In this document: positions 7,489-17,490 of the stretch, in pieces
Layout: every line of letters begins with the position of its first letter
Numbering within the stretch: position 1 is the stretch's first letter
Assembly: GCF_019457635.1 (NCBI RefSeq)
Contig: NZ_CP080412.1
Coordinates: 4,402,001-4,466,000 of the forward strand
Source: Shewanella mangrovisoli
GTDB taxonomy: Bacteria; Pseudomonadota; Gammaproteobacteria; Enterobacterales; Shewanellaceae
Direction of reading: 5' to 3'
DNA length: 64,000 bases
The notes under the pieces: model-generated
The model's database searches: none
What the model was told of the DNA's origin: nothing
Seen by the model: the letters and a program-made list of their open reading frames with translations, nothing else
Position numbers and translations under genes: made by a program

Positions 7489-10092
7489 ATGACCACAGCC
7501 ATGAATACCTTATATCGCAAGCCCTTACCAGGCACAGCGCTCGACTATTTCGACACCCGTGAAGCCGTTGAAGCCATCAGCCCCGGCGCCTACGCGAAAC
7601 TGCCCTACACCTCTCGAGTACTCGCTGAAAACTTAGTCCGTCGCTGCGAGCCAGAGGCGCTCACCGCCTCACTAAAACAAATTATTGAATCAAAACAAGA
7701 ACTGGATTTCCCTTGGTTCCCAGCCCGCGTCGTGTGCCACGATATTTTGGGCCAAACTGCGCTGGTTGATCTTGCGGGTCTGCGTGATGCGATTGCCGCT
7801 AAGGGTGGCGATCCAGCGCAGGTTAACCCTGTGGTGCCAACGCAGCTGATTGTTGACCACTCGCTGGCAGTGGAATACGGCGGCTTCGATAAGGACGCCT
7901 TTGCAAAAAACCGCGCCATCGAAGACAGACGCAACGAAGACAGGTTCCACTTTATCAACTGGACGCAAAAAGCCTTTAAAAACATTGATGTTATCCCACA
8001 GGGTAACGGCATCATGCACCAAATTAACCTAGAACGTATGTCACCTGTGGTACATGCGCGCGATGGCGTTGCCTTCCCAGATACCTTAGTGGGCACCGAC
8101 AGTCACACGCCACACGTAGATGCGCTGGGCGTTATCGCTATTGGTGTGGGTGGACTCGAAGCCGAAAGCGTAATGTTAGGCCGCGCCTCTTATATGCGTC
8201 TGCCAGACATTATCGGCGTTGAGTTAACGGGCAAACCGCAGCCTGGCATTACTGCCACCGATATCGTTTTAGCCCTGACCGAATTCCTGCGTAAGGAAAA
8301 AGTGGTTTCATCCTACTTAGAGTTCTTCGGTGAAGGCGCAGAGGCCTTAACACTCGGCGATCGCGCAACTATCTCTAACATGACCCCTGAATTTGGCGCC
8401 ACCGCCGCCATGTTCTACATCGACCAACAAACGCTGGACTACTTAACCCTGACGGGCCGTAGCGACGAGCAAGTTAAATTGGTTGAGACCTATGCGAAGA
8501 CAACTGGTTTGTGGAGCGATGATCTTAAACATGCAGAATACCCACGTACCCTGCACTTTGATCTGTCATCGGTAGTGCGCACTATCGCAGGCCCTTCTAA
8601 CCCACACGCCCGCGTGCCAACCTCTGAGCTTGCCGCACGCGGCATCAGCGGCGTGGTTGAAAACGAACCCGGCCTAATGCCAGATGGCGCAGTGATTATT
8701 GCCGCTATCACCAGCTGCACCAACACCAGTAACCCACGCAACGTGATTGCGGCGGGCCTACTGGCACGCAACGCCAATGCCAAGGGCTTAAGCCGTAAAC
8801 CTTGGGTTAAGAGCTCTTTAGCCCCCGGCTCTAAAGCAGTGCAACTGTATTTAGAAGAAGCCAATTTGCTGCCAGAACTTGAATCCCTAGGCTTCGGTAT
8901 CGTCGGTTTTGCCTGTACTACCTGTAACGGCATGAGCGGCGCGCTCGACCCTGTTATCCAGCAGGAAGTGATTGACCGCGACCTTTACGCCACCGCCGTG
9001 TTATCTGGTAACCGTAACTTCGACGGTCGTATCCATCCTTATGCTAAGCAAGCCTTCCTCGCATCCCCGCCGTTAGTGGTGGCCTATGCGATCGCAGGTA
9101 CCATCCGCTTCGATATCGAGAAGGATGTGTTAGGTCACGATAAAGACGGCAACCCAGTTCGCCTCATCGACATTTGGCCAAGCGACGCTGAAATCGATGC
9201 CGTGATAGCGAAAAGCGTTAAGCCGGAGCAGTTCCGCAAAGTCTACGAGCCGATGTTTGATCTAAGCGTCGACTACGGCGATAAGGTCACGCCACTGTAC
9301 GACTGGCGTCCACAATCGACCTATATCCGCCGACCACCTTACTGGGAAGGCGCATTAGCGGGCGAGCGTACCCTCAAGGGCATGCGTCCTCTAGCCGTAT
9401 TAGGCGACAACATCACCACCGACCATTTATCGCCATCGAACGCGATTATGATGGACAGTGCGGCGGGTGAATACCTGCATAAGATGGGTCTGCCAGAGGA
9501 AGATTTTAACTCCTATGCCACCCACAGGGGCGACCACTTAACCGCCCAGCGCGCGACCTTTGCCAACCCTAAACTTAAAAACGAGATGGCGATAGTCGAT
9601 GGTAAGGTGAAACAGGGCTCACTGGCGCGTATCGAACCAGAAGGTCAAGTGACTCGTATGTGGGAAGCTATTGAAACCTATATGGATCGTAAGCAGCCGC
9701 TGATCATTATCGCCGGCGCCGACTATGGTCAGGGATCATCCCGTGACTGGGCCGCCAAGGGCGTGCGTTTAGCGGGCGTTGAGGCCATTGTTGCCGAAGG
9801 CTTCGAGCGTATTCACCGCACTAACTTAGTGGGTATGGGTGTATTACCGCTGGAATTCAAAGCGGGCGAGAATCGCGCGACCTACGGCATCGATGGTACT
9901 GAAGTGTTTGACGTTTATGGTGACATAGCACCACGTGCAGATCTGACTGTGATCATCACCCGTAAAAACGGTGAGCGTGTCGAAGTGCCAGTGACCTGCC
10001 GTTTAGATACCGCAGAAGAAGTGTCTATCTACTCGGCTGGCGGCGTGCTGCAACGTTTTGCGCAGGACTTTTTAGAGTCAAATCTGAAGTAA
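7489..10092 (+). CDS. acnD: Fe/S-dependent 2-methylcitrate dehydratase AcnD
   Basis: An 867-residue aconitase-family protein. The three 4Fe-4S ligands are present: Cys410 in TSCTNTS and Cys476/Cys479 in ACTTCNG. The C-terminal swivel domain carries the QGSSRDWAAKG signature. AcnD dehydrates 2-methylcitrate to 2-methylaconitate in bacteria that use the AcnD/PrpF route instead of PrpD. Its place directly between prpC and prpF distinguishes it from housekeeping AcnA. The start is the ATG at 7489; another Met follows at residue 5. The ribosome binding site is weak. Confidence 0.96.
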   Translation: MTTAMNTLYRKPLPGTALDYFDTREAVEAISPGAYAKLPYTSRVLAENLVRRCEPEALTASLKQIIESKQELDFPWFPARVVCHDILGQTALVDLAGLRDAIAAKGGDPAQVNPVVPTQLIVDHSLAVEYGGFDKDAFAKNRAIEDRRNEDRFHFINWTQKAFKNIDVIPQGNGIMHQINLERMSPVVHARDGVAFPDTLVGTDSHTPHVDALGVIAIGVGGLEAESVMLGRASYMRLPDIIGVELTGKPQPGITATDIVLALTEFLRKEKVVSSYLEFFGEGAEALTLGDRATISNMTPEFGATAAMFYIDQQTLDYLTLTGRSDEQVKLVETYAKTTGLWSDDLKHAEYPRTLHFDLSSVVRTIAGPSNPHARVPTSELAARGISGVVENEPGLMPDGAVIIAAITSCTNTSNPRNVIAAGLLARNANAKGLSRKPWVKSSLAPGSKAVQLYLEEANLLPELESLGFGIVGFACTTCNGMSGALDPVIQQEVIDRDLYATAVLSGNRNFDGRIHPYAKQAFLASPPLVVAYAIAGTIRFDIEKDVLGHDKDGNPVRLIDIWPSDAEIDAVIAKSVKPEQFRKVYEPMFDLSVDYGDKVTPLYDWRPQSTYIRRPPYWEGALAGERTLKGMRPLAVLGDNITTDHLSPSNAIMMDSAAGEYLHKMGLPEEDFNSYATHRGDHLTAQRATFANPKLKNEMAIVDGKVKQGSLARIEPEGQVTRMWEAIETYMDRKQPLIIIAGADYGQGSSRDWAAKGVRLAGVEAIVAEGFERIHRTNLVGMGVLPLEFKAGENRATYGIDGTEVFDVYGDIAPRADLTVIITRKNGERVEVPVTCRLDTAEEVSIYSAGGVLQRFAQDFLESNLK

Positions 10093-10105
10093 GACTCGCG
10101 CTAAA

Positions 10106-10134
10106 AGGCGGCAATGCCGACAAGCTTGCCGCCT
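10106..10134 (+). other. intercistronic hairpin acnD-prpF
   Basis: A perfect 9-bp stem (AGGCGGCAA / TTGCCGCCT) with an 11-base loop, in the 86-bp gap between acnD and prpF. No U run follows. Similar hairpins sit in other gaps of this operon. Confidence 0.45.
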
Positions 10135-10178
10135 ATATCAACGCTAACCTTTTCGCTATTCCCCTTGGAGTTAATAGC

Positions 10179-11372
10179 ATGAGCAAGAATCCGTTTCCGC
10201 CCCAGATTAAAGTAGCCGCAACTTATATGCGCGGCGGTACCAGCAAAGGGGTGTTTTTCCGTTTACAGGACTTACCTGAGGCGGCCCAAGTACCCGGCCC
10301 AGCTCGAGATGCCCTGCTGCTGCGCGTGATTGGCAGCCCAGATCCCTATGGTAAACAGATTGATGGTATGGGCGGCGCTACCTCAAGCACCAGCAAAACC
10401 GTGATTCTGTCTAAAAGCACCCAAGCAGACCACGATGTTGACTATCTATTCGGCCAAGTATCAATCGACAAACCCTTTGTGGATTGGAGCGGAAATTGTG
10501 GCAACTTAACCGCCGCCGTCGGCGCCTTTGCCATTAGCAATGGCCTGATTGATGCCGAGCGCATCCCGCAAAACGGTATCTGTACCGTGCGTATTTGGCA
10601 GGCCAATATCGCTAAAACCATTATTGCCCACGTCCCTATCACCAATGGTGAAGTGCAGGAGACTGGTGATTTTGAGCTCGATGGCGTGACTTTCCCCGCC
10701 GCCGAAGTGCAAATCGAATTTATGAATCCCGCAGCCGATGAAGACGGAGATGGTGGCAGCATGTTCCCCACGGGTAACTTAGTGGATGTGCTCGAAGTAC
10801 CGGGCGTTGGCAGCTTTAAGGCGACCATGATTAACGCGGGCATCCCGACCATCTTTATCAATGCCGAAGACTTAGGTTACACGGGCACTGAGCTGCAGGA
10901 CGATATCAACAGCGATAACACCGCCCTTGCCAAGTTTGAAACCATTCGCGCCCATGGCGCGGTGCGTATGGGGCTAATCAAGCATATTGATGAAGCGGCC
11001 GCACGCCAACACACGCCAAAGGTAGCGTTTGTGGCTAAGCCGAAAAGCTATGTTTCATCGAGTGGTAAAGCTGTCGCAGCAGAGGAAATCGACCTGCTGG
11101 TTCGCGCCCTTTCCATGGGTAAATTACACCATGCGATGATGGGCACGGCTGCTGTGGCGATTGGCACAGCGGCGGCGATTCCTGGCACTTTAGTGAATCT
11201 CGCGGCAGGCGGTGGTGAAAAAGAAGCAGTGCGCTTTGGTCACCCATCAGGCACCCTTCGCGTCGGCGCGCAGGCCATGCAAACAAACGGCGAATGGACT
11301 GTCGTCAAAGCCATTATGAGCCGCAGTGCCCGCGTGCTAATGGAAGGCTTTGTTCGCGTACCTACGGCTTAA
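10179..11372 (+). CDS. prpF: 2-methylaconitate cis-trans isomerase PrpF
   Basis: A 397-residue PrpF-family isomerase with a diaminopimelate-epimerase-like fold. The N-terminal MRGGTSKGVFF block and the DWSGNCGNLT segment, which carries a conserved cysteine, are recognisable. It converts the 2-methylaconitate isomer made by AcnD into the one accepted for hydration to 2-methylisocitrate, so it belongs functionally with acnD. It has a good TTGGAG ribosome binding site. It is the last gene of the operon and is followed after 20 bp by a strong terminator. Confidence 0.95.
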   Translation: MSKNPFPPQIKVAATYMRGGTSKGVFFRLQDLPEAAQVPGPARDALLLRVIGSPDPYGKQIDGMGGATSSTSKTVILSKSTQADHDVDYLFGQVSIDKPFVDWSGNCGNLTAAVGAFAISNGLIDAERIPQNGICTVRIWQANIAKTIIAHVPITNGEVQETGDFELDGVTFPAAEVQIEFMNPAADEDGDGGSMFPTGNLVDVLEVPGVGSFKATMINAGIPTIFINAEDLGYTGTELQDDINSDNTALAKFETIRAHGAVRMGLIKHIDEAAARQHTPKVAFVAKPKSYVSSSGKAVAAEEIDLLVRALSMGKLHHAMMGTAAVAIGTAAAIPGTLVNLAAGGGEKEAVRFGHPSGTLRVGAQAMQTNGEWTVVKAIMSRSARVLMEGFVRVPTA

Positions 11373-11392
11373 GCCAAGAAAAGAGTTCAACC

Positions 11393-11432
11393 AAAGACCT
11401 TGCTTCTCCCCCTTCCGGCAAGGTCTTTTTTT
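11393..11432 (+). terminator. Rho-independent terminator of the prp operon
   Basis: An 11-bp stem (AAAGACCTTGC / GCAAGGTCTTT) with a 14-base loop followed by a T run. Confidence 0.9.
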
Positions 11433-11666
11433 ATTTGTCTCATCGTGTTACCAGCTTGTGTCGACATACGGTAAAAACTGCTAAAATCCCCCCGACAGCA
11501 AATAATAACAACAAGCATTTTGCGTCCTATAAATCCGTGAATATACTGATTATTAATTTTGAACTTTTAACTGAGCTGCGTCTTTCGTTGCACTACACGC
11601 GGCATCCCCAAGGTAAATGCATAATACCTCCCAGTAATGGGTTAATGGGTTTTGATAGGGGTAATT

Positions 11667-14600
11667 TTGAGCCATCCAGTCCTTAAACTTTTCTTCGGCG
11701 CGCTCTGCTTACTAAGCTTGTGCGGGGCGCCGCTCACAGGCTCAGCATTACCTTTAAATGCGGCTAACACACAGCTGAAATTTGAACATATCCGCAGCGA
11801 AGAAGGCTTAAATCAGAATACAATTACCAGCCTGTTTATGGACAGCGCGGGTATGCTTTGGATTGGAACTCAGGACGGCCTACATAGTTACAATGGCTAT
11901 AATTTCAATCTCTTTATTCATTCGCCAAATAATCCCAGCAGCATTTCAGAAAGCTTTATCTCCGACATTATTCAAGATGCGGAAGGCTATCTGTGGATTG
12001 GCACCTTTAGCCAAGGAGTTAATCGGCTCGATCTCAATACGGGTACCTTTGAGCGCTTTGGCCTTGAACAGGGCCTAACCGATCCTAGAGTGACCAAACT
12101 CAATATTGTCGGCAATACGTTGTGGATTGGTACCCAAGGCGGGTTGTTTTCACTGTCGATAAAAACTCAGCGGATCACGCAAGTCTCCCTCGGCAACAGC
12201 GTCGAGCCACATATCACTAGCCTCGCCAATGTTGAAAACACCTATCTACTAGCGGGAACAAGGGCCAGCGGCACCTTTGCGTTGAGTTCAAATGCCATCA
12301 CTAGGCTGAATGTGCCGCAGGATCTGACCGCCTACCAGATTAAAGCGAATTCGACTCGCGCCATCACCTTAGCGCTGGGCAATCAGCTTTGGCATTACGA
12401 TTTGGTTTCACACCAAGGGAGTATTCTCTGGCAGGCAGAGGACGATATTCCTTACCTCAAGGATTTTATTCAAACACCCCAAGGACAGTTTTGGGTGGTC
12501 GGCCCCGAAGCGGGTCTTATTCAGCTGGAGCGTGAGGCGGGGCGTTTCGTTGCGGCTTATCATAAATACGATATGCAGCGTCCCAACAGTATCAGCGACA
12601 ATAATATCCTCTGTTTATTGCAAGACACCTTCGGCAATCTCTGGCTCGGGGGAAGTTATTCTGGCTTGAACAAGATCAACACCCGTCGGCAGTACTTCCA
12701 ACATCTATTTGAATATACAACCGAATTACCTCAGCAGAGCAATAATATCCGCACCATGTTTCGTAGTCAGGATAAAGCACTGTGGATAGGTACCGAAGGC
12801 GCAGGCCTCAAGCGCTTAGCCTTTAATGCTAAACAATATGAGCATTACACTTCGGCTTTTGCTAAGGCGCTCGGTAAAGAAACGCGCCATTTAAATCTTG
12901 TCCTGCGTGCGCTCACCCAAGACAGACAAGGTGTACTCTGGTTTGCCAGCAATTATGGCTTAGGACGTTTAACCCCGAGCGGTGAATTTACTCTGCTTAA
13001 GCTTACTCAAAGCCAAGATCCGGCCTCAGAAGCGAACTATATTCGTAGCTTAGAGCTAGATGCTCAGGGCCAACTCTGGGTAGCGACCTTCCACGCCTTG
13101 TATCGAAAAGCGCTTGAAAAGGATGAGTTTACCTCTGTTCCACTCACAGATATTGAGAATTTTCATCCCACACAAAACCTGCTGCTGATGCTCAGAGCCG
13201 ACGGCAATACTCTGTGGATTGGTTCACTCAATGGTTTAGTTAAACTCGATATGCAAACGGGTCAAGGCCAAGCCTTTTACCATGACCCAGAAAATAAAAA
13301 CACCATTATTAACAATCGGATTCGAGACGTTTTAGTCGCAAGTAATGGTGACGTCTGGTTCGCGACCCACGGCGGTATTAGCAGGCTATCGGCTCAAGCC
13401 GAGGATATGGTTTTTAGGGATTACACCCGCGAACAAGGCCTGCCGAGCGACACGATTTACGCCCTGCTCGAAGACGATGAGCACCATATTTGGTTCAGCA
13501 GCAATGCGGGCATCGGCAAGTTGAATCCGACCAATGGCAAAATCATCAACTTCAACGAGCAAGAAGGTTTGCAGGCGTTAGAGTTTAACGGTGGCGTCAA
13601 ACTCAAAGACAGCGATGGCGACCTCTGGTTTGGTGGCATTAACGGCATCAACCGCTTTAGTCCTAAGGCGATACCCGACCAAAGAAGCGAAGCCAAAGTC
13701 GCCCTAACGGCCTATAAAATTGCGGGTAAGCGACACACTATCCTCGATCTTAGCCATCCGCCTAAAATCCTGATGAACTATGACGACCAGCTCGTCAGCT
13801 TTGAGGTCACCTCACTCGATTTCAGTTACACGGGGAAAAATCGCTTTAGTTATTATCTCGAAGGGTTTGATAACCAATGGCATGATCTGCCCTCGGGGAA
13901 TGAAATCACCTTTACCAATATCAATCCCGGCCACTATGTGCTCCATGTTCGCCATTCTTTGGAGTACAACAGCGAGGGCAGCTATGCGCTGCTGGTCGAT
14001 TTAACGGTCAAAGCGCCCTTCTATCGCTCGCAAATTGCCTATGCACTCTATGTCCTGCTAGCACTTGGTCTACTGGGCTGGATAGTGTTGTGGCGTAAAC
14101 AGAAGCGCGAACAGCAACAAGAGTTTGAAACCAGCATTCGTGCCTCTGAAGAACGACTCAAACTGGCGCTGTGGGCCTCGGGCGATGGCATGTGGGACTG
14201 GAATATCCAAGAACAGCAGGTCTATCGTACTCATACGGATATTCCGGTTTCCCAGTGGAGCAGCCACACGCTACTGCACGACAATGCTCACCCAGAGGAT
14301 AGAGAGCGATTTAAACAAGTCTTGACCGACCATTTACAAGGGCGCACACCGTTTTTTGAAATGGAATATCGCATCGAACACTCACCGGGCAACTGGCTGT
14401 GGATCCTCGAGCGCGGCAAAGTGGTTGAGACCAATAACCAGGAACAGCCCATGCGGATGACGGGCACCACCCGTAATATCACCTCCCGCAAGCTGATCGA
14501 GAATGAGCTGGTGCTCTCCTCCCAAGTGCTTAACAGCATGAACGAAGCCGTTGTGGTAGCAGGTTTAGACTATCGTATCCGCTCGGTAAACCCCGCCTTT

Positions 14601-16169
14601 AGCGCGATTACCGGATATTCGGAGCGGCAAATCAGTGATAAATATTTAATTCACTTAGCCTACAGCCGGCAGCAGCGAGATCTGTTCAACAGTATTGAGC
14701 AGCAACTGCTACGCCATAAACATTGGGCGGGTGAAATTTGGATCCGCAACAGGGCGCGTAAGGCGATTCTGGTGTGGCTTGAGATCAACCAAGTGATCGA
14801 TGTAAAAGGCGAAACTAGCCACTTTGTGGCGGTGTTTACCGATATCACAGAGCGTAAAAAGGCCGAAGAGGATCTCCGCTTCCTTGCCAGTTTCGACACC
14901 TTGACTGGACTGCCGAATCGCACCTTATTCCAGGACAGGCTCAACCACGCCATATCTCAAGCCCATAGGTCGAATAATATCGTCGCACTGCTGTTTTTAG
15001 ATCTCGACCGCTTTAAGCATATCAATGACTCCATGGGGCACCATATTGGCGATCTGCTCCTCAAAGCCGTGGCCCACAGACTGCAAAATGCCGTCCGCGA
15101 AGGGGACACTGTGGCCCGCTTAGGTGGCGATGAATTTACTATTATTTTAGAAGGCGTGGCGAAAACCAAAGCGGCGACGCTGATCTCCGAGAAAGTGCTC
15201 AAGGCCTTTCAGGCGCCCTTCTTACTCGATGATAAGTCCCTGACCATTTCAACCTCGATTGGTATCAGCCTCTATCCCAACGATGCGGAAGATGTGGATT
15301 CGCTGATTAAATTTGCCGACACAGCCATGTACCACGCTAAGGCGCTCGGGCGGAATAACTTCCAGTTTTATACTAATAAACTCAATGAGATGGCAACACG
15401 CCATGTGCAACTCGAGGCGGGGCTTAAGCAGGCTATTTCTCGCAACGAGTTAAGCTTGGTGTATCAGCCCAAATTCTGCCTGCGCAAAGGTTCTCTGACC
15501 GGACTCGAGGCGCTGCTACGCTGGCATCATTCCGAATTAGGCCCGATCTCGCCCGCCGAGTTTATTCCGCTGGCGGAGGAAACCGGCATTATTAACCAGA
15601 TTGGCCATTGGGTGATCAACCACGCCTGCCAACAGCTTGCCGAGTGGAGTGAGTTAGGTTTTGGCGATATCAGCATGGCAGTGAACCTGTCTGCGCGGCA
15701 ATTGAAGGCCGATATTATCTCGACCATCGAAGTCGCTCTTGCGGTATCGGGCCTGCCCGCCAAGGCGCTCGAGCTGGAATTAACCGAGTCGATGATCATG
15801 GGTAATCCGCAGGAATCGGTAAATATCCTCTCTAAACTCAAGGCGTTAGGTTTAACCATCGCCGTGGATGATTTCGGTACAGGTTACTCAAGCTTGAGTT
15901 ACCTAAAACGTTTCCCCATCGACACCTTAAAGATTGACCGTGAGTTTGTGCGCGACATTACTAATGACCCAGATGATGCTGCCATTACCAGTGCGATTAT
16001 CGCCCTCGCCCACAGCCTAGAGTTAAATGTGGTGGCGGAAGGGGTAGAAACCCAAGAGCAGCTAAACTTCTTAGCGCTACAAGGTTGCGATCAGGTACAG
16101 GGCTTCCTGCTGAGTAAACCGCTCAGTACCCAAGATTGCTTAGCGCTGTTGCAACAACGGATAAAATAA
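11667..16169 (+). CDS. periplasmic beta-propeller sensor with PAS, GGDEF and EAL domains
   Basis: About 1500 residues. A signal-peptide-like N-terminus (about 1-30) leads into a long periplasmic region (to about 785) of repeated LWIGT/LWFG-type two-component-regulator-propeller blades ending in a Y_Y_Y domain. One membrane helix (about 790-812) follows, then two PAS/PAC modules (about 820-1075), a GGDEF domain with intact GGDEF (1153-1157) and an EAL domain with intact EAL (Glu1281) and DDFGTGYSS. It probably converts a periplasmic signal into c-di-GMP synthesis or breakdown; which activity dominates cannot be told. No in-frame ATG occurs before residue 50 or so. TTG 11667, 6 bases after an AGGGG sequence, is preferred over TTG 11652 because it gives a clean signal peptide. 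It is monocistronic. Confidence 0.9.
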   Translation: MSHPVLKLFFGALCLLSLCGAPLTGSALPLNAANTQLKFEHIRSEEGLNQNTITSLFMDSAGMLWIGTQDGLHSYNGYNFNLFIHSPNNPSSISESFISDIIQDAEGYLWIGTFSQGVNRLDLNTGTFERFGLEQGLTDPRVTKLNIVGNTLWIGTQGGLFSLSIKTQRITQVSLGNSVEPHITSLANVENTYLLAGTRASGTFALSSNAITRLNVPQDLTAYQIKANSTRAITLALGNQLWHYDLVSHQGSILWQAEDDIPYLKDFIQTPQGQFWVVGPEAGLIQLEREAGRFVAAYHKYDMQRPNSISDNNILCLLQDTFGNLWLGGSYSGLNKINTRRQYFQHLFEYTTELPQQSNNIRTMFRSQDKALWIGTEGAGLKRLAFNAKQYEHYTSAFAKALGKETRHLNLVLRALTQDRQGVLWFASNYGLGRLTPSGEFTLLKLTQSQDPASEANYIRSLELDAQGQLWVATFHALYRKALEKDEFTSVPLTDIENFHPTQNLLLMLRADGNTLWIGSLNGLVKLDMQTGQGQAFYHDPENKNTIINNRIRDVLVASNGDVWFATHGGISRLSAQAEDMVFRDYTREQGLPSDTIYALLEDDEHHIWFSSNAGIGKLNPTNGKIINFNEQEGLQALEFNGGVKLKDSDGDLWFGGINGINRFSPKAIPDQRSEAKVALTAYKIAGKRHTILDLSHPPKILMNYDDQLVSFEVTSLDFSYTGKNRFSYYLEGFDNQWHDLPSGNEITFTNINPGHYVLHVRHSLEYNSEGSYALLVDLTVKAPFYRSQIAYALYVLLALGLLGWIVLWRKQKREQQQEFETSIRASEERLKLALWASGDGMWDWNIQEQQVYRTHTDIPVSQWSSHTLLHDNAHPEDRERFKQVLTDHLQGRTPFFEMEYRIEHSPGNWLWILERGKVVETNNQEQPMRMTGTTRNITSRKLIENELVLSSQVLNSMNEAVVVAGLDYRIRSVNPAFSAITGYSERQISDKYLIHLAYSRQQRDLFNSIEQQLLRHKHWAGEIWIRNRARKAILVWLEINQVIDVKGETSHFVAVFTDITERKKAEEDLRFLASFDTLTGLPNRTLFQDRLNHAISQAHRSNNIVALLFLDLDRFKHINDSMGHHIGDLLLKAVAHRLQNAVREGDTVARLGGDEFTIILEGVAKTKAATLISEKVLKAFQAPFLLDDKSLTISTSIGISLYPNDAEDVDSLIKFADTAMYHAKALGRNNFQFYTNKLNEMATRHVQLEAGLKQAISRNELSLVYQPKFCLRKGSLTGLEALLRWHHSELGPISPAEFIPLAEETGIINQIGHWVINHACQQLAEWSELGFGDISMAVNLSARQLKADIISTIEVALAVSGLPAKALELELTESMIMGNPQESVNILSKLKALGLTIAVDDFGTGYSSLSYLKRFPIDTLKIDREFVRDITNDPDDAAITSAIIALAHSLELNVVAEGVETQEQLNFLALQGCDQVQGFLLSKPLSTQDCLALLQQRIK

Positions 16170-16180
16170 AACCAGATAAA

Positions 16181-16209
16181 AAATAAGGCTCCCTAAAGGA
16201 GCCTTATTT
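16181..16209. terminator. bidirectional terminator
   Basis: A perfect 12-bp stem (AAATAAGGCTCC / GGAGCCTTATTT, loop CTAAA) with A and T flanks, 11 bp after the GGDEF-EAL gene and 18 bp beyond the end of convergent ilvE. It serves both. Confidence 0.9.
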
Positions 16210-16227
16210 TATTGATTAATCTGACGA

Positions 16228-17319
16228 TTAAGGTGCTACACGCTCAACACGTTTCACCCAGCCATCCGGGCCCTGGATATGGCCTTTTTGGATATCGGTA
16301 TACAGCTTATAGATGCGCTGAATATGCTCACCCACTTCACCGTTGCCCACGGTCACCACTCGACCATCTTCAAAAATATAGGAACCGACAGCAGACACTA
16401 CGGCGGCCGTACCAAAACCACCTGCTTCGATAATCTCACCGGACTCGATATCGGCAATAAACTTATCCAGCATAACAGTCTCTTGGCGCACTTCGCAGCC
16501 GAGTAACTCACCCAGCTCCATAATGGATTGCGAGGTAATGGATTTTAAGATGGTATCGGTGAAGGTTGGAATAATCACTGTGCCGTCTTTCAGAATGTGG
16601 AAGTGGTTCATGGCGCCAGCTTCTTCAATCTGTTGGTTGTTGGCATCTAAATACAGCACCTGCGAAGCCCCAAACTGCGCGGCAGCCTTACCGGCACGCA
16701 ATGAGGCGGCATAGTTACCCGCCGCTTTAGAGGCACCAGTACCACCCGACACGGCGCGATGGTAAGTCTTGCTGATCAGCAGACGAATGCCTTTATTCAC
16801 ACCCGCCGCGTAGTAAGCACCACTTGGGCTTAACACCACGCAGAAGGTGTAGCGCGCACTTGGACTCACAGACAGACGATCTTCAGTCGCAAAAATAAAG
16901 GGGCGAATGTATAAACAAGCACCTTCTTGCATCGGGAACCAGAGACGGTCTACGTCGATCAAGGCGTTGATCGCATCGATTTGCATCTGCTCATCGATAT
17001 TAGGAATACAGACAATATCCGCAGAGCGATTCATACGCTCAGCGTTTTTGTTGATACGGAAAGTGTAAATTTCACCATCTTCATGCATAAAGGCCTTGGC
17101 GCCTTCGAAGATTGACTGACCATAATGCAGGGCCATCGCGCCCGGTGCCATTTCAAACGGACCGTAGGGCACAATACGCGGATCGCGCCATTCACCATCG
17201 CGATAATCCATTAAAAACATATGATCGGTTCTGAGGCTACCGAAGCCCACATTTCCTTCGGGCTTGAATTGCTCAGTACGGCGTTCGGACGCAGGTTTTA
17301 AATCGTATTTTATTTCCAT
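16228..17319 (-). CDS. ilvE: branched-chain amino acid aminotransferase IlvE
   Basis: A 363-residue fold-type IV PLP aminotransferase of the longer type-II subgroup that also includes eukaryotic BCATs; E. coli IlvE is shorter (about 309). The PLP lysine is Lys198 in GASKAAGNYAASL. It makes the last transamination of leucine, isoleucine and valine biosynthesis and the first of their breakdown, with 2-oxoglutarate/glutamate as partner. An AGGTGG ribosome binding site precedes the ATG. It stands alone; no leader peptide or attenuator is apparent in the 170 bp upstream. Confidence 0.94.
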   Translation of the reverse strand: MEIKYDLKPASERRTEQFKPEGNVGFGSLRTDHMFLMDYRDGEWRDPRIVPYGPFEMAPGAMALHYGQSIFEGAKAFMHEDGEIYTFRINKNAERMNRSADIVCIPNIDEQMQIDAINALIDVDRLWFPMQEGACLYIRPFIFATEDRLSVSPSARYTFCVVLSPSGAYYAAGVNKGIRLLISKTYHRAVSGGTGASKAAGNYAASLRAGKAAAQFGASQVLYLDANNQQIEEAGAMNHFHILKDGTVIIPTFTDTILKSITSQSIMELGELLGCEVRQETVMLDKFIADIESGEIIEAGGFGTAAVVSAVGSYIFEDGRVVTVGNGEVGEHIQRIYKLYTDIQKGHIQGPDGWVKRVERVAP

Positions 17320-17490
17320 CGCATACCACCTTGATTACTGAACAAGCAGACTAGGTAGCGGCAGGAATAAAGTCAATAGGTGAGATTCATCTAAAAGTCT
17401 TAGCCGATAAAATAAGCTGTTAAAAAGATGTCTTAACAACTTGCCGTTAAGGCAAATCGCCTCATTCACCTCCCCTTATTGACTTTGGAT

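Noticed and set aside
11294..11686. A 130-codon rightward open frame crossing the prpF end and its terminator
   Set aside because: It overlaps the end of prpF in another frame, runs through the prp terminator and into the following gene's signal peptide; no recognisable domain.
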